Origin: an uncultured Eubacteriaceae bacterium
Lineage (GTDB): Bacteria; Bacillota; Clostridia; Lachnospirales; CAG-274
Assembly: GCA_947167715.1 (NCBI GenBank)
Contig: CAMVJD010000024.1
Location: 1 to 43,583, forward strand
Length of the DNA stretch: 43,583 bases
Reading direction: 5' to 3'
A program made the translations under genes and the position numbers. Shown in pieces: positions 32,639 to 41,985 of the stretch. A model generated the notes under the pieces. That model saw only the letters and a list, made by a program, of their open reading frames with translations. It searched no databases and was not told the DNA's origin. Numbering within the stretch: position 1 is the first letter of the stretch; the number at the start of each line of letters is the position of its first letter.

Positions 32639-32874
32639 TTCACGCTCAAGCTCGTCGGCGCGTTTGGATTCGGGCTTGATCTGTCTTTATTATATACAAT
32701 CCCACTTGTAAAATCAACAAATATTTTTGCTTTGCAAAACACGGGTTTGGGAGTTAGTTTCAATCGGGTGTAACAGAAACGCAATTTTCTGTGTAAAAAA
32801 AACAGACAAAATGAGAGTGATGTGCTATCATTACACTACATACAGCTGCCACTCCGAAAGGACGATACTGATTG

Positions 32875-32934
32875 TTATTTTTCGTTGACAAATTTTATAT
32901 TTTTTTAAATCAAACTGTGAAAATGTATCGGAAA
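32875..32934 (+). promoter_or_regulatory. Repeated promoter module, copy 3 (degraded)
   Basis: TTGACA at 32885-32890 and AATGTATCGGAAATATTTTT align with the modules at 11273 and 20043, but the -10 region is three bases shorter and shows no good hexamer. No gene follows it, so it is probably inactive. Confidence 0.5.
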
Positions 32935-33085
32935 TATTTTTGAAATAAATTTGGGAAATTATAAACCACAGTCAATCATACTTTAGTGCCATTTAAAAAT
33001 TTTTAGTACCAAAATAGTACCGGCAGCAATTTATTAAAATTCTAATATGTAAATTATTGGAATTTTCGCAGAAATAAAAAAAATC

Positions 33086-33116
33086 CGCAGTCGCGCTGAT
33101 TAAGCGCAACTGCGGA
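33086..33116 (-). terminator. Terminator carried with the EF-Tu tail
   Basis: Stem CCGCAGTTGCGCT/AGCGCGACTGCGG (minus strand, one mismatch) with loop TAATC, followed by about seven T. It lies downstream of the EF-Tu stop codon on the same strand. Confidence 0.8.
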
Positions 33117-33219
33117 ACGAAAATTCAATAGTTGTTTTACCGCAAAACCGCGGCAGCGCAAAAAGCTGATGTACGCAAATTTTTAAACTTCAAAAAATTT
33201 GCTTTTAACCAATTTTTGC

Positions 33220-33276
33220 TTATTCGATAATAGAAACAACAGAACCGGAACCAACTGTTCTACCACCCTCACGAAC
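33220..33276 (-). pseudogene. tuf: EF-Tu (tuf) 3'-end fragment
   Basis: The minus strand reads VREGGRTVGSGSVVSIIE and a stop, the C-terminal end of elongation factor Tu. Upstream the similarity stops at once (ACATCCGGGGTGTCC), so only 18 codons remain. Together with the terminator at 33086 it is a copy or leftover of the end of a tuf locus, not a working gene. Whether the full gene is elsewhere on this chromosome cannot be seen here. Confidence 0.85.
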
Positions 33277-33468
33277 ACATCCGGGGTGTCCAATTAAAAT
33301 TTAGGACCTTTTCGGACACTTTTTCAGCGAAATTTCTTATAATTTTTATCCAGTTTTTAGTTTTTTAAATTTTTTAGTGCCAAAATAGTGCCAACTTTTA
33401 TTCCGAAATATCATTTCCATTTTTTTACATCGAGATCATAATAAGAACATCCCAAGCGAAATAATTAT

Positions 33469-33530
33469 TTTATAGTAAGCGAATTAAATAATCGGACTTA
33501 AGCTCGCTTAAGGCTGATTATTTATGAGCC
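33469..33530 (-). repeat. Right inverted repeat of the block
   Basis: Reverse complement of 32577-32638 with two mismatches; ends in ATGAGCC. Confidence 0.9.
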
Positions 33531-33600
33531 ACATCATATCGTGAACGTCTAAATAATTGTATTCTTTTAAGAATAGTGCTATACTGAAACTGCGTAAATG

Positions 33601-33727
33601 GATTTTCAAGGCACACATCATATATTTACCACCCGACATATCTTGTCATAATCTTTCGCCTTGAAATCCGCTTTTTGTGTCAAATTCGTGTCAAATGCGA
33701 CACTTTAACTCTTGAAGCCTTGAATTT
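33601..33727. repeat. GCCTTGAAWT-type repeats at the broken end of the pilin gene
   Basis: GATTTTCAAGGC (33601-33612), GCCTTGAAATC (33658-33668) and GCCTTGAATTT (33717-33727), with a tandem GTGTCAAATTCGTGTCAAAT between. The last copy lies within 20 bases of the pilin stop codon. This is a candidate recombination site; that use is inference. Confidence 0.4.
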
Positions 33728-33730
33728 AAG

Positions 33731-34948
33731 CTACTTATTTGTAAATTTCACCCTTGTACTCGGGTTAATGGTTGCTGTCGTGCTAACATGGTGATTTGCT
33801 TGATAGAGCGCCTCATAATTCGATACATCGAACTTATTAACAGATAAAGAACCATTCGGTGATACTTCTTCTGTATCGCCGCCGGCAAGCACCTCACCGT
33901 TGCTGCTTCCGTCATCCACCTGCGCCTTTACCAAATATTTTTCGGTCGTATCATTTGTTTCCTTGTAGGATATTTTTGCGTGCGGACTAAGCCCCTGAAT
34001 ATAAAAAGTATCGCCATGCTTTAACTTGATTTGCGGGTTATAGGCATTCTCCTCTGTAAAAACAAGATTGTTCGGATCCTTGCCGCAGTAGAACGGAGCT
34101 CCGTTATTTTCCACCGTAACGATAAAGGGAAACTCATGAGTTTTATCACCCATACCGCCTGCCACAATTTTGGAAACTCTGCCGTAATAATTTCTGTAAG
34201 AGTCATATCCGCTTCCGTCGTCTGTGGTATAGCCCTCACTCTTTAATATATTACCGTTTGTGTTGTTTGTGGGATTATTTTTCATCAGAACATAACCCGC
34301 AATGCTCTTTGTTCCGTTCTCTTCTTCTTTAATATATATATCCAGATATCTATCCTTAACAAATACCCTGCTTTCATCGGTAGTCGGTACTGTGTTTCCG
34401 TTAGCATCAACCGTACTTGTGTTTCTGGATCGAATTATACCCGTGTTATATAAAGTCGCTATTGATGTTGTGTCTTCTATTATGTATCTGTATACACCGG
34501 GAACAGAAAACGCATTCGGATTAATGTCGACAATAAGTGACTTCTCTATCGTCTCCGAATTTGCAACTTTACCACCCTCATATACAAACTCTATCTTACC
34601 ATCATTTTCAAGACTTACAGCAGACGGAACACCTGCTTTAACGTGCATAACATTTCCGGATGTGCTGTCTGTTACAACCGTATTCGATGCTATCGTGGCC
34701 GGAGATATCGTATAGGTAAATGTTATATTTGGTTTAACAAAATCACTCGTTCCTCCGAGAGTCTCACTTACAAGTCCGTTGCGAAGCATTATTTCTTTCG
34801 GTATTGCAAGCTTGTTTTCACTTACTACGATGCCGTAGCCGTTCTGACTGACAACGGTTGGTTCCCCCGCATAGACCGAAGGCATTACGATCGCCGCCGC
34901 CGTAACTGCGGCAAAAGATTTAAGTAAAGTTAAAATTAGCTTTTTCAT
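33731..34948 (-). CDS. Spy0128/FctA-like pilin, lacking a sorting signal
   Basis: A 405-residue exported protein. Signal peptide 1-27 (cleaved after VYA). Domain 1 (~55-225) has the Spy0128-type pattern FTYTISPAT, then GVYRYIIEDT with the acidic residue used for intramolecular isopeptide bonds. Domain 2 (~265-400) has GGMGDKTHEFPFIVTV and ends in RVKFTNK. In related pilins VxFTN is followed by a VPTG/LPxTG sorting motif, a hydrophobic helix and a basic tail; here the frame stops right after FTNK, next to the repeats at 33601-33727. So it is either secreted without anchoring or truncated. The ATG follows AAAGGTGG. It lies 106 bases after the large adhesin on the same strand. No sortase gene is in the window. 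Confidence 0.82.
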   Translation of the reverse strand: MKKLILTLLKSFAAVTAAAIVMPSVYAGEPTVVSQNGYGIVVSENKLAIPKEIMLRNGLVSETLGGTSDFVKPNITFTYTISPATIASNTVVTDSTSGNVMHVKAGVPSAVSLENDGKIEFVYEGGKVANSETIEKSLIVDINPNAFSVPGVYRYIIEDTTSIATLYNTGIIRSRNTSTVDANGNTVPTTDESRVFVKDRYLDIYIKEEENGTKSIAGYVLMKNNPTNNTNGNILKSEGYTTDDGSGYDSYRNYYGRVSKIVAGGMGDKTHEFPFIVTVENNGAPFYCGKDPNNLVFTEENAYNPQIKLKHGDTFYIQGLSPHAKISYKETNDTTEKYLVKAQVDDGSSNGEVLAGGDTEEVSPNGSLSVNKFDVSNYEALYQANHHVSTTATINPSTRVKFTNK

Positions 34949-35054
34949 AATTATTCCACCTTTCCTTTAATTGATAAACTAAGATCCCCTTCAGGGTACG
35001 TCTAAAAATTTCTTTGAAGCATAACGCAGAGAATCCTGCATATCCTGTATCATG

Positions 35055-38000
35055 TTATACAAAGAATGATTTTTTTGAAGTCCCCTTAATTCCTTTTTTT
35101 ACTAAAAACAGTATAATACCGAAAAGCAGGCTTAAACCGATGATCGTTTTATCTTTTACCGATTTAAACTGTCCTGTCGGAACTATAACGTTTTTATTGT
35201 TTTTAAAAGTGACATTGCTGTCATTTAAAAGCCTTGTATTTATGGAGCTGCCCGATCTTTCCGCTCCGTCATTGAGCTTATATTTTACGGTATGGTCGCT
35301 TTGTTCCTCCGTTATCGTATACCAGACACCGTGAGGCAAATCGTAAAATGTAATGTATTCTCCGTCTTTAAGCGAGAAAGTAAATCTTCCGTTATCAAAT
35401 ACACCCGTATGAGCCGCTCCGTTTTTAGTGTAATTGAAACTGCCCGTAAGGGGGTATTCGATATCCGAATTTATGTAGGTAAATTCCGCCGTAAACATAA
35501 ACTCCTTTTCTCTGTCTCCGAAGCCGCCTTCCACGATCTTGTTTACCGTCAAAGAGTGCGGATCGGAGTTTGTAACATCCGCCCTTTGGTCTTTTCCGTC
35601 TGCGATCTCGGCATTTGCGGAGACCGAGGTGTTTTGTGCCGTTTTGGCATTGGCTTGCGTTGACGAGATCGCTCCCGTATCATCTTTGATCGAAATAAAC
35701 GGGATATACGGTGTTCCCGATTTTTCCGTCAGAGTATACTCTGTGCCGACAGGTAAATTTCCGAATATTACATTACCGCCGTTTCCTACGGAAAAATCAA
35801 AGCTCAGATCATTATCGTATACACTTAGTTTTTGCAATATATTATTTACATACGCAAGCACTTTGTATCCGTTTGCAATATTTAAAAAGCTGAGATCGAT
35901 CTTAAAATCAAAGGTGTCGGTATTGCTTGATCCCGGAGAATTTACCGTTTTGGAAACTGTCAGCCTTTGGGTTTTGATATGCACGGGGTCTCTGATACCG
36001 ATGTAGTTTACAAGCGTGTTTTCATCGTCCACGGTTATCGGATCTACAAGATGCGCTATGGTATCAAGCGGCTCGATAGTGATCCTTTGATTTGCATCCA
36101 CAACTATTTTTATAGGGTCGTAAAGCACATCATAGCCGTCTGGAGACGTGATCTCTTCCAGATAGTAAACGCTGTTTTTCCTGAGTCTCAAAGGCGTTTC
36201 AAGGTCTGCAAAACGGCCTTCCACCGATACGTTTATATTTTCGCCGTTATAATTCAAAACCGAAGTTTCGTTTTCGTCCTGTTTATACAGCCTAAATACG
36301 GCTCCCGTAATGCTTTGCCCCGTATCCGCACCTAATTTGTTGATATAGAGCATCGTATCGTCGCTTTTTATCTCCACATTTTTTACGCTAAGCTCTATAC
36401 TGCGAACCTTATAGGCATCTTCGGGGTCTCTGAGCGATGTACCTTCCATTACCAGTACATTACCGCTTATGTCTCTGTAAACAGGCGTTTTATACAAAGG
36501 ATACCAGTGGTTATAGCCGGGTGTCCCTTCATCATACTCGCCGATTTTAAGCTCCTCTAAGCTGTATTCCACAAGCCTGTTTCCGTTTACGAGCGGGAGT
36601 TCGTTTATATAATAGTAGTTCCAACTGTTTGAATTGTTCAGGGTTATGTACTTTTCCACGACCTTTCTGCCGTCGGCATCACCCGTGAGTTTTAACAAAA
36701 CGCTGTTTTGTCTTGCTCCGTCCCATTCTTTGCCGATCCTCACACTTATAAGAGCGACGGGATCGTTTGTGATAAGAACACCTGTATCTGTGGCATTTTC
36801 GGGACTTTCGTCAGGCGCTCCGGCCTGTATCAGACTTATGGAACCGTTGCCTTCAACAAAATCGTTTTGATCTATATAGAAATTGCCCATGTGGTCAACT
36901 TCCACATTGAATGAGGGTGTCCCTTTATCGGAATAATACCCTTTGGGAACACGTTCTTTGATCAAATACTCGTAACGCTCGCCTTCATTTACGGGTTTCG
37001 GCAATTTTAGGTAAATATTGCCGTCATATCCCGTTTTGGCGGTATATGAAGTATCTCCGTTCTCATAAATAACACTGTATTTCCCGTCGCCTTCAACGGA
37101 GGACAGTTCCCTTGACAAACCAAGCAGCCGCAGGTTTCCGCTTTCCGCGGCATATATTTCAAACTCCACATCCGGCATAGGTACTCCGTCGCTTTGGTCA
37201 CGCTTTTGTATCACAAAAGTACCCGTTTCGATATATGTATTGAATATATTTACCGTATGCAGCTCGTCTACATTTATCTCTCCCGCAGGGTATGTGGCAG
37301 AATATCCGTTTATTGTTCCGAACCATTGCATCAGCGGTACATCGTCGATATTATCAAATTTATCCGCATTTGTAACGCTGTACTGTGCCGCTATCCCATA
37401 GGTAATGCCGTTTGCGGAAATATTGTAATTATTCTCAATAATTCCGTATTCCGAACCTTTTAGCGTAGGAACTACCCATGTGTAAGTCCGTCCTCTCTTT
37501 TCGATATAACCGTAGCTTCCGTTAAGTGTACTGCCGCTGTTGGCAATAAAACCAAAGTTGGACATACTTGCCGTTTTATCGGTCAATACAAGCTTATAAG
37601 CATTATTGCTGTCCTCTTTATTGGTAACGGTTATATTGAAATTGGGAGGTATATTGTTAAGTGCCGTACTGTCACCCGAAAAAGTTTTTGTTACGGTAAC
37701 ATAATCTACATTTGGTGTAAGCTTGCCGTCGATATGCCAACCGTCGTTTTGAAGCTTGCACACATACCACCTGACCGTGTAATTATCGGAATTAAGTTCA
37801 TCATGTTCTATCGTTCTTCCGTCTATAGTGATCCTGTCTTTGATGACATCTCCGTTTTTTAATGTTTCTATAACTTCATCGTCGGTCGGGAAATCCAAAA
37901 GCCTGAATACCGTTTCATCGACCGTATATCCGCCGCTTTCCGCCATCATGCGAATGGCTTGGTTCGCTTCACTTATATTTCCCACCGAATTGTTCTTTGA

Positions 38001-40373
38001 TTGCTGTTTATCGTATGTTATCGCAATATACACATTATCCGAATCATTAACTGTACTTGGCTGTGAAGCGTTATCCATGACCGTTGAAAAAACACTTCGT
38101 GTAAAATTATTTACATCCGTGGATATATTCGGTCTTTCGTTTAAAATATCGGCACTTATTGCCGATGTGGACACATAAAAATTAACGCTGCGTTTTGTGT
38201 GTTCCGATATGTTTACGGGAGTATATAAATTGCTCCATACGGCAGTAAAGGTAATTATTTTATCGCCGTCGGGATCCAGAACAGCATCATCAAGGTCTAT
38301 TCTTTCCCCGGGCTGCTTTAAGGTATCAACGGCATCGGGTCTCCACCCGATAAACTCATAGGCACCTCTGTTATTCGCTTCGTTGGGTTTGGCTTGATCT
38401 CTTTGGGTTTTATATAAATGCGAGGTCAGATCGAGTATTGAATAGTTACCAACGGCAAGTTCGCCCGTTATAACATCCTCGGTTATATTGCCCACCGTTA
38501 CGGGCATTTCCCCTATAAGAGCCTGAACATCCCTCTCCGCTCTCGGTATAACATATCTGACTTTGTGGGGTATTTCGCCCGAACTTTCAAGTTCCCACAC
38601 GGCGTAAAGCTTTAACACACCGTCCGTTTCCGAAATAATATCCCCCACGGCATATTCAGTCCCGTCGTCCGTTTCCCAATGAGAAAACCCGAAAACGTAT
38701 TCGTCTTTATCCGTCCTCGATCGGTATTGCCGGGAAACGGGTGCGGCTGCCGTATACCCCTCGTGCCGGTTATCCGATACCATAGACGGCAAGTCGATAG
38801 GTCTGCCGTATTCAGCCGCCGTAGAATAGGGCGGATAGTAATACAAAATACTGTCTTTTGCAAGAACTCCGAGTGTCAACATTCGGTTATTGTTTCCGAT
38901 ATCGACCTTGCCTGTATCGTATGCACAGAACTTACCGTCGTAATTGTCTATGGAAGCATATGGCATCTCTGCGCTTATTATTGTGATTTTCCCGTTTTTA
39001 GCATAAATATCAAACAAATGCGGGGTGTCGGACAGAACAACGGATTTATCGTTCCCGTTTCCGTTTTCTATGCTTATATATTGCTTTATGCCGTTATTTT
39101 GGATAAATATTGCATAACTGCCGTTGATATACTCAAACTGCCACAAAGCTATCTCTTCACTTGACGTAAATATATTTATACTGCTGTCGTTTTCGTCCGT
39201 GGTTTTAACTATATTTACCGCTTTCAATCCTCTTACAGCGGCATTATGATTTACTGTTTCGGCAGACATAGCCACCCACTTGCTTCCGTTTGAACGGTTA
39301 TTGGCAATTATAAATTCCCGTCCGGATAAGCCGATCTCATCATTTACGGTGAAAAACTCCGAATTGCCCGCAGTTTCCGAATCAAACTGCGTAAAACGAA
39401 TTTTAGAACCGTTATTGTTTTGGTGCCATCCCGCATACTGTAAACCGTTATTATCGCTGAATTGGTTGATATAATATGTCCTTATTTCCTGATCATTCGG
39501 GTTTACCGCCGTACATCGTATCGCATAGACCCCGGCATCCCTGTCCGATACAACAAGCGTTACTGCATCCGTACTGTTCGGAGCAGAACCCCTTATAATT
39601 ATTTTTGCACGAGTATTATCGTAATATTCAAACCCTATGTACTGTTTACCGATAATATCGTTAACGTACATAAAGTACTTACCGCTGCCCGCCTGTTCAA
39701 AATAAAAATCACTTGCCTGACTGACCTCGGTAGTCTTGCTTAGACCCAAGGGATCTGCAGCTTGATTAACTGTTCCTTTAATGTACTGATACGGGTTCGT
39801 TCCGCTTCTGTTTGATAACCTGTACGGTACATCCGCTTGTATATCTCCGCTTACGGCACTTTCAAATTCATGCGCCGAGATATTCCCGACAGAAACTATA
39901 ACATAAGTACTGAAATGGTCTGTTACAAATGCGAAATTCTCATCTTCATTTACGGCATCCGACATCTCCTCGATCGCTGTTTCGGTCTCTTCGTTTTCCG
40001 CCGTTTCAGGTATATAAAAAGCTTTTAGTTCTTCTCCGTCTTCAAAAGCCCGCACAACATCGTCATTTGCAACAAAAACAACAACATTTTCATTCGGCTG
40101 CCATTCGTTTCCCGCCTCGTCATACAGTTTTATATCATACGCACATATAAAACCTATACTGCTGTTGTTTTTCTTTCCCCTTATCTTTTCAAGTGTCTCG
40201 GAGTCTATCTCCTTTTTTTCGGCAAGTGCATAAACTCCTTCGGGTATAATACCCGTAATTATAAGCTCTCTGTCTGCTGTCAGCAGCGTTCGTTTGTTTT
40301 GTGTCAAATAAGCTGCGTCTTGAACGGAAGACAGTTCGATTTTGAAAATCGTCAATTTATATGAACAATCCAA
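35055..40373 (-). CDS. Giant pilin/adhesin with InlB-B and Cna-B/SpaA repeats; 5' end missing
   Basis: A 1772-residue surface adhesin. Order: unrecognised region ~1-190, repetitive beta region, two InlB-B-like units (~560-600 and ~690-720: FSHWETDDGTEY-LYAVWE, FIGWRPDAVD-FTAVWS), SpaA/Cna-B domains (~1120-1230, 1260-1350, 1390-1490), two FctA-like domains (~1540-1720), then VTFKNNKNVIVPTGQ, a hydrophobic helix and a KKG tail, a pilus-type sorting signal with VPTG. There is no signal peptide: the frame opens with TTG at 40373, without ribosome site, directly after an in-frame TAG, and no Met occurs for over 100 residues. The native 5' end has therefore probably been lost. Upstream lies the DinD chimera on the other strand. 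Confidence 0.75.
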   Translation of the reverse strand: MDCSYKLTIFKIELSSVQDAAYLTQNKRTLLTADRELIITGIIPEGVYALAEKKEIDSETLEKIRGKKNNSSIGFICAYDIKLYDEAGNEWQPNENVVVFVANDDVVRAFEDGEELKAFYIPETAENEETETAIEEMSDAVNEDENFAFVTDHFSTYVIVSVGNISAHEFESAVSGDIQADVPYRLSNRSGTNPYQYIKGTVNQAADPLGLSKTTEVSQASDFYFEQAGSGKYFMYVNDIIGKQYIGFEYYDNTRAKIIIRGSAPNSTDAVTLVVSDRDAGVYAIRCTAVNPNDQEIRTYYINQFSDNNGLQYAGWHQNNNGSKIRFTQFDSETAGNSEFFTVNDEIGLSGREFIIANNRSNGSKWVAMSAETVNHNAAVRGLKAVNIVKTTDENDSSINIFTSSEEIALWQFEYINGSYAIFIQNNGIKQYISIENGNGNDKSVVLSDTPHLFDIYAKNGKITIISAEMPYASIDNYDGKFCAYDTGKVDIGNNNRMLTLGVLAKDSILYYYPPYSTAAEYGRPIDLPSMVSDNRHEGYTAAAPVSRQYRSRTDKDEYVFGFSHWETDDGTEYAVGDIISETDGVLKLYAVWELESSGEIPHKVRYVIPRAERDVQALIGEMPVTVGNITEDVITGELAVGNYSILDLTSHLYKTQRDQAKPNEANNRGAYEFIGWRPDAVDTLKQPGERIDLDDAVLDPDGDKIITFTAVWSNLYTPVNISEHTKRSVNFYVSTSAISADILNERPNISTDVNNFTRSVFSTVMDNASQPSTVNDSDNVYIAITYDKQQSKNNSVGNISEANQAIRMMAESGGYTVDETVFRLLDFPTDDEVIETLKNGDVIKDRITIDGRTIEHDELNSDNYTVRWYVCKLQNDGWHIDGKLTPNVDYVTVTKTFSGDSTALNNIPPNFNITVTNKEDSNNAYKLVLTDKTASMSNFGFIANSGSTLNGSYGYIEKRGRTYTWVVPTLKGSEYGIIENNYNISANGITYGIAAQYSVTNADKFDNIDDVPLMQWFGTINGYSATYPAGEINVDELHTVNIFNTYIETGTFVIQKRDQSDGVPMPDVEFEIYAAESGNLRLLGLSRELSSVEGDGKYSVIYENGDTSYTAKTGYDGNIYLKLPKPVNEGERYEYLIKERVPKGYYSDKGTPSFNVEVDHMGNFYIDQNDFVEGNGSISLIQAGAPDESPENATDTGVLITNDPVALISVRIGKEWDGARQNSVLLKLTGDADGRKVVEKYITLNNSNSWNYYYINELPLVNGNRLVEYSLEELKIGEYDEGTPGYNHWYPLYKTPVYRDISGNVLVMEGTSLRDPEDAYKVRSIELSVKNVEIKSDDTMLYINKLGADTGQSITGAVFRLYKQDENETSVLNYNGENINVSVEGRFADLETPLRLRKNSVYYLEEITSPDGYDVLYDPIKIVVDANQRITIEPLDTIAHLVDPITVDDENTLVNYIGIRDPVHIKTQRLTVSKTVNSPGSSNTDTFDFKIDLSFLNIANGYKVLAYVNNILQKLSVYDNDLSFDFSVGNGGNVIFGNLPVGTEYTLTEKSGTPYIPFISIKDDTGAISSTQANAKTAQNTSVSANAEIADGKDQRADVTNSDPHSLTVNKIVEGGFGDREKEFMFTAEFTYINSDIEYPLTGSFNYTKNGAAHTGVFDNGRFTFSLKDGEYITFYDLPHGVWYTITEEQSDHTVKYKLNDGAERSGSSINTRLLNDSNVTFKNNKNVIVPTGQFKSVKDKTIIGLSLLFGIILFLVKKGIKGTSKKSFFV

Positions 40374-40465
40374 CTAAATTTCATCGTTATTTCGGTATGA
40401 TTTATACATATTTAACAATATGAAAGACAGCACATAGTTTTTATAGTATTATCACTTCATAGACA

Positions 40466-41116
40466 GTGCTGTCCGTTCCGTTGCCGATAACAGGCAGCGG
40501 ATTTGCGGTATTGACAATAGTCTCCGCTTTGACCTTTGTTATGTCATATCTTATTGCCCAAAACGGCGACCCCAAGAAAGAAGAAATCGCATTTGCACAA
40601 AGTTATTTTGCCGTTCAAACAAGAAAACAGGAACTTATTGAGGAACGTATCTCCTTAATAGAACGCACCGAGGCACGCGGCCGCTTGCGCGAATCCGAAA
40701 AAAGACTTTCGCAAAATATATACGAACGAGGCGTTGATGATCAAGGTTTCGGCCGTATTCGCTCCAAAGGCGACCAAGCCCTGTTCGGCGGCAAATCGAC
40801 CCAGGCAATGAAAACACATCTCGGTGTAAAGGATAATCGGCCTCTCGCTGATTTTCTTCCAACTCTCACAATAGCCGCAAAAAATCTTGCAACCGAAATG
40901 ACTAATTATAATGTTGAAGAAAAGGATCTATATGGAGAAACACCTATAACGGATGAGCATATACAAAATAACCTTACTGTGCGTAAAATGCTCGGCGAAA
41001 GAGGTATTAAACCCGAAGAACTTCCTCCCTCGGAAGACATAAAAAAACTTGAAAGACGTGTTAAACGACAAGAAAAGAAATTGATTGAACAAACAGGCAA
41101 ATTGCCGGAAGAGTAA
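40466..41116 (+). pseudogene. LPxTG-anchor remnant joined in frame to the C-terminal part of DinD
   Basis: The frame starts with a sortase-signal-like segment, SVPLPITGSGFAVLTIVSAL (LPITG at 40481-40495), and continues without a stop into DNA-damage-inducible protein D from about YLIAQNGDPKKEEIAF onward: FAVQTRKQELIEERISLIER, NIYERGVDDQGFGRIRSKGD, RPLADFLPTLTIAAKNLATE, EELPPSEDIKKLERRVK. The N-terminal BRO-type half of DinD (about 90 residues) is missing. No ribosome site is visible before the first codon. This looks like a deletion joining the end of a wall-anchored protein gene to the middle of dinD. Expression of the chimera is doubtful. Confidence 0.75.
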
Positions 41117-41161
41117 TACTATTCCCATTATAAAAATACCGACAATTAACCGAAGCAAGTC

Positions 41162-41285
41162 AAGACCACCCGCTTAGCGGGTGGCTTGCTCTGTCCCTAT
41201 AAGGGACTGTTACCGGTCAGCGCTTGCAAGCGCTCTGAATAGTCCGACACTTACACCACTTTACCATACTTGCCGCTAAAGCGGC
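41162..41285. repeat. Four perfect hairpins at the 3' end of the IS200 copy
   Basis: GTCCCT-ATA-AGGGAC (41193-41207), AGCGCTTGCAAGCGCT (41219-41234), GCCGCT-AA-AGCGGC (41272-41285) and the end hairpin (41166-41184). Such a dense series could give a structured transcript end. Confidence 0.65.
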
Positions 41286-41290
41286 TCTGA

Positions 41291-41781
41291 TTACTTGTTC
41301 TTGTTTGCCGGCTCACCCGTGAACGGGTCATAGTACTCTTTTAGCGTCAACTGATCGTGTATTTTATCTTCTACCAACTGATTCTGTATATACTCTTTTA
41401 TTTTCTTTGCATTTTTACCTACTGTATCTACATAATATCCTCTGCGCCAAAAGTTTCGATTCCCGTATTTGTATTTTAAATTTGCATGTCGGTCGAATAT
41501 CATCAAAGAACTTTTGCCTTTTAAATATCCCATTATTTCTGACACACTATATTTTGGCGGTATTCTTACCAGCATGTGTATATGATCCGGACAACATTCG
41601 GCTTCTATTATTTCTATACCTTTTCTTTCACACAAATCTCTTAGTATTTTACCGATATCTGCTTTTATTTTTCCATATTTCATTTGCCTGCGATATTTTG
41701 GCGCAATTTTGGCGCAAATACTATGTGGTACTTGCATTCCCACTTCGTATGTGCTAAACTGTTATTTGATGATTTATTCAT
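41291..41781 (-). pseudogene. tnpA: IS200 transposase tnpA, frameshifted by an 11-base duplication
   Basis: The original gene starts at the ATG at 41781, with GGAGGT 9 bases upstream, and reads MNKSSNNSLAHTKWECKYHI, then VFAPK. An 11-base tandem copy of TGCGCCAAAAT (minus strand; 41695-41705 and 41706-41716) then shifts the frame. The rest continues in another frame: APKYRRQMKYGKIKADIGK, the HUH motif CCPDHIHMLV and the nucleophile Tyr in WRRGYYVDTVGKN. Removing one copy restores a 159-codon IS200 TnpA. So this copy is dead unless the repeat slips back or a functional TnpA acts in trans. Confidence 0.88.
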
Positions 41782-41929
41782 CGTTTTTTTTACCTCCTAT
41801 TCTTCGTGGTGTGGCTGTCGAACCATCATCATATTAGCATAGGAGGCTTTTCTTTTCAACTTGAAGCTAAAGCATCCGGGAACTCACCTGCATAGCAGGT
41901 GGTTTATTTTTTTACGTTCGCACAAAGAA

Positions 41930-41965
41930 ACCTCCGCAGGATTATTTCCTGCGGAGGTTTTTGTT
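41930..41965 (-). terminator. Terminator after the cyclase-like gene
   Basis: Perfect stem ACCTCCGCAGG/CCTGCGGAGGT (41930-41940, 41948-41958), loop of seven. T-rich tails lie on both sides, so it can work in both directions. Confidence 0.85.
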
Positions 41966-41985
41966 ATTACAATAGCAAAATCGAA

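Larger units (their letters stand above)
32554..33553. mobile_element. 1-kb block bounded by ~85-base inverted repeats, no transposase
   Basis: The left arm (32554-32638) and right arm (33469-33553) are inverted copies; the inner 62 bases (32577-32638 and 33469-33530) differ at only two positions. Inside are no credible ORFs but several relics: a promoter-module copy (32875-32934), a terminator (33086-33116), the tail of an EF-Tu gene (33220-33276), and two partial direct repeats with AGTRCCAAAATAGTRCC (about 33003-33019 and 33376-33392). It looks like a non-autonomous element or an inversion cassette. No clear target duplication was found. Confidence 0.6.
41160..41905 (-). mobile_element. 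IS200-family insertion sequence with inactive transposase
   Basis: The tnpA side end holds the hairpin CACCTGC-ATA-GCAGGTG (41885-41901), the other end holds CCACCCGC-TTA-GCGGGTGG (41166-41184). The ends are placed from the hairpins, so they are approximate. No terminal inverted repeats or target duplication are expected for this family. There is no tnpB. It lies between the dinD remnant and the cyclase-like gene. Confidence 0.75.

Noticed and set aside
33285..33340. Insertion sequence end (GGTGTCCAATT ... GGACC and CGGACAC)
   Set aside because: Looks like the end of a transposon, but no matching partner end or transposase is present in the window.
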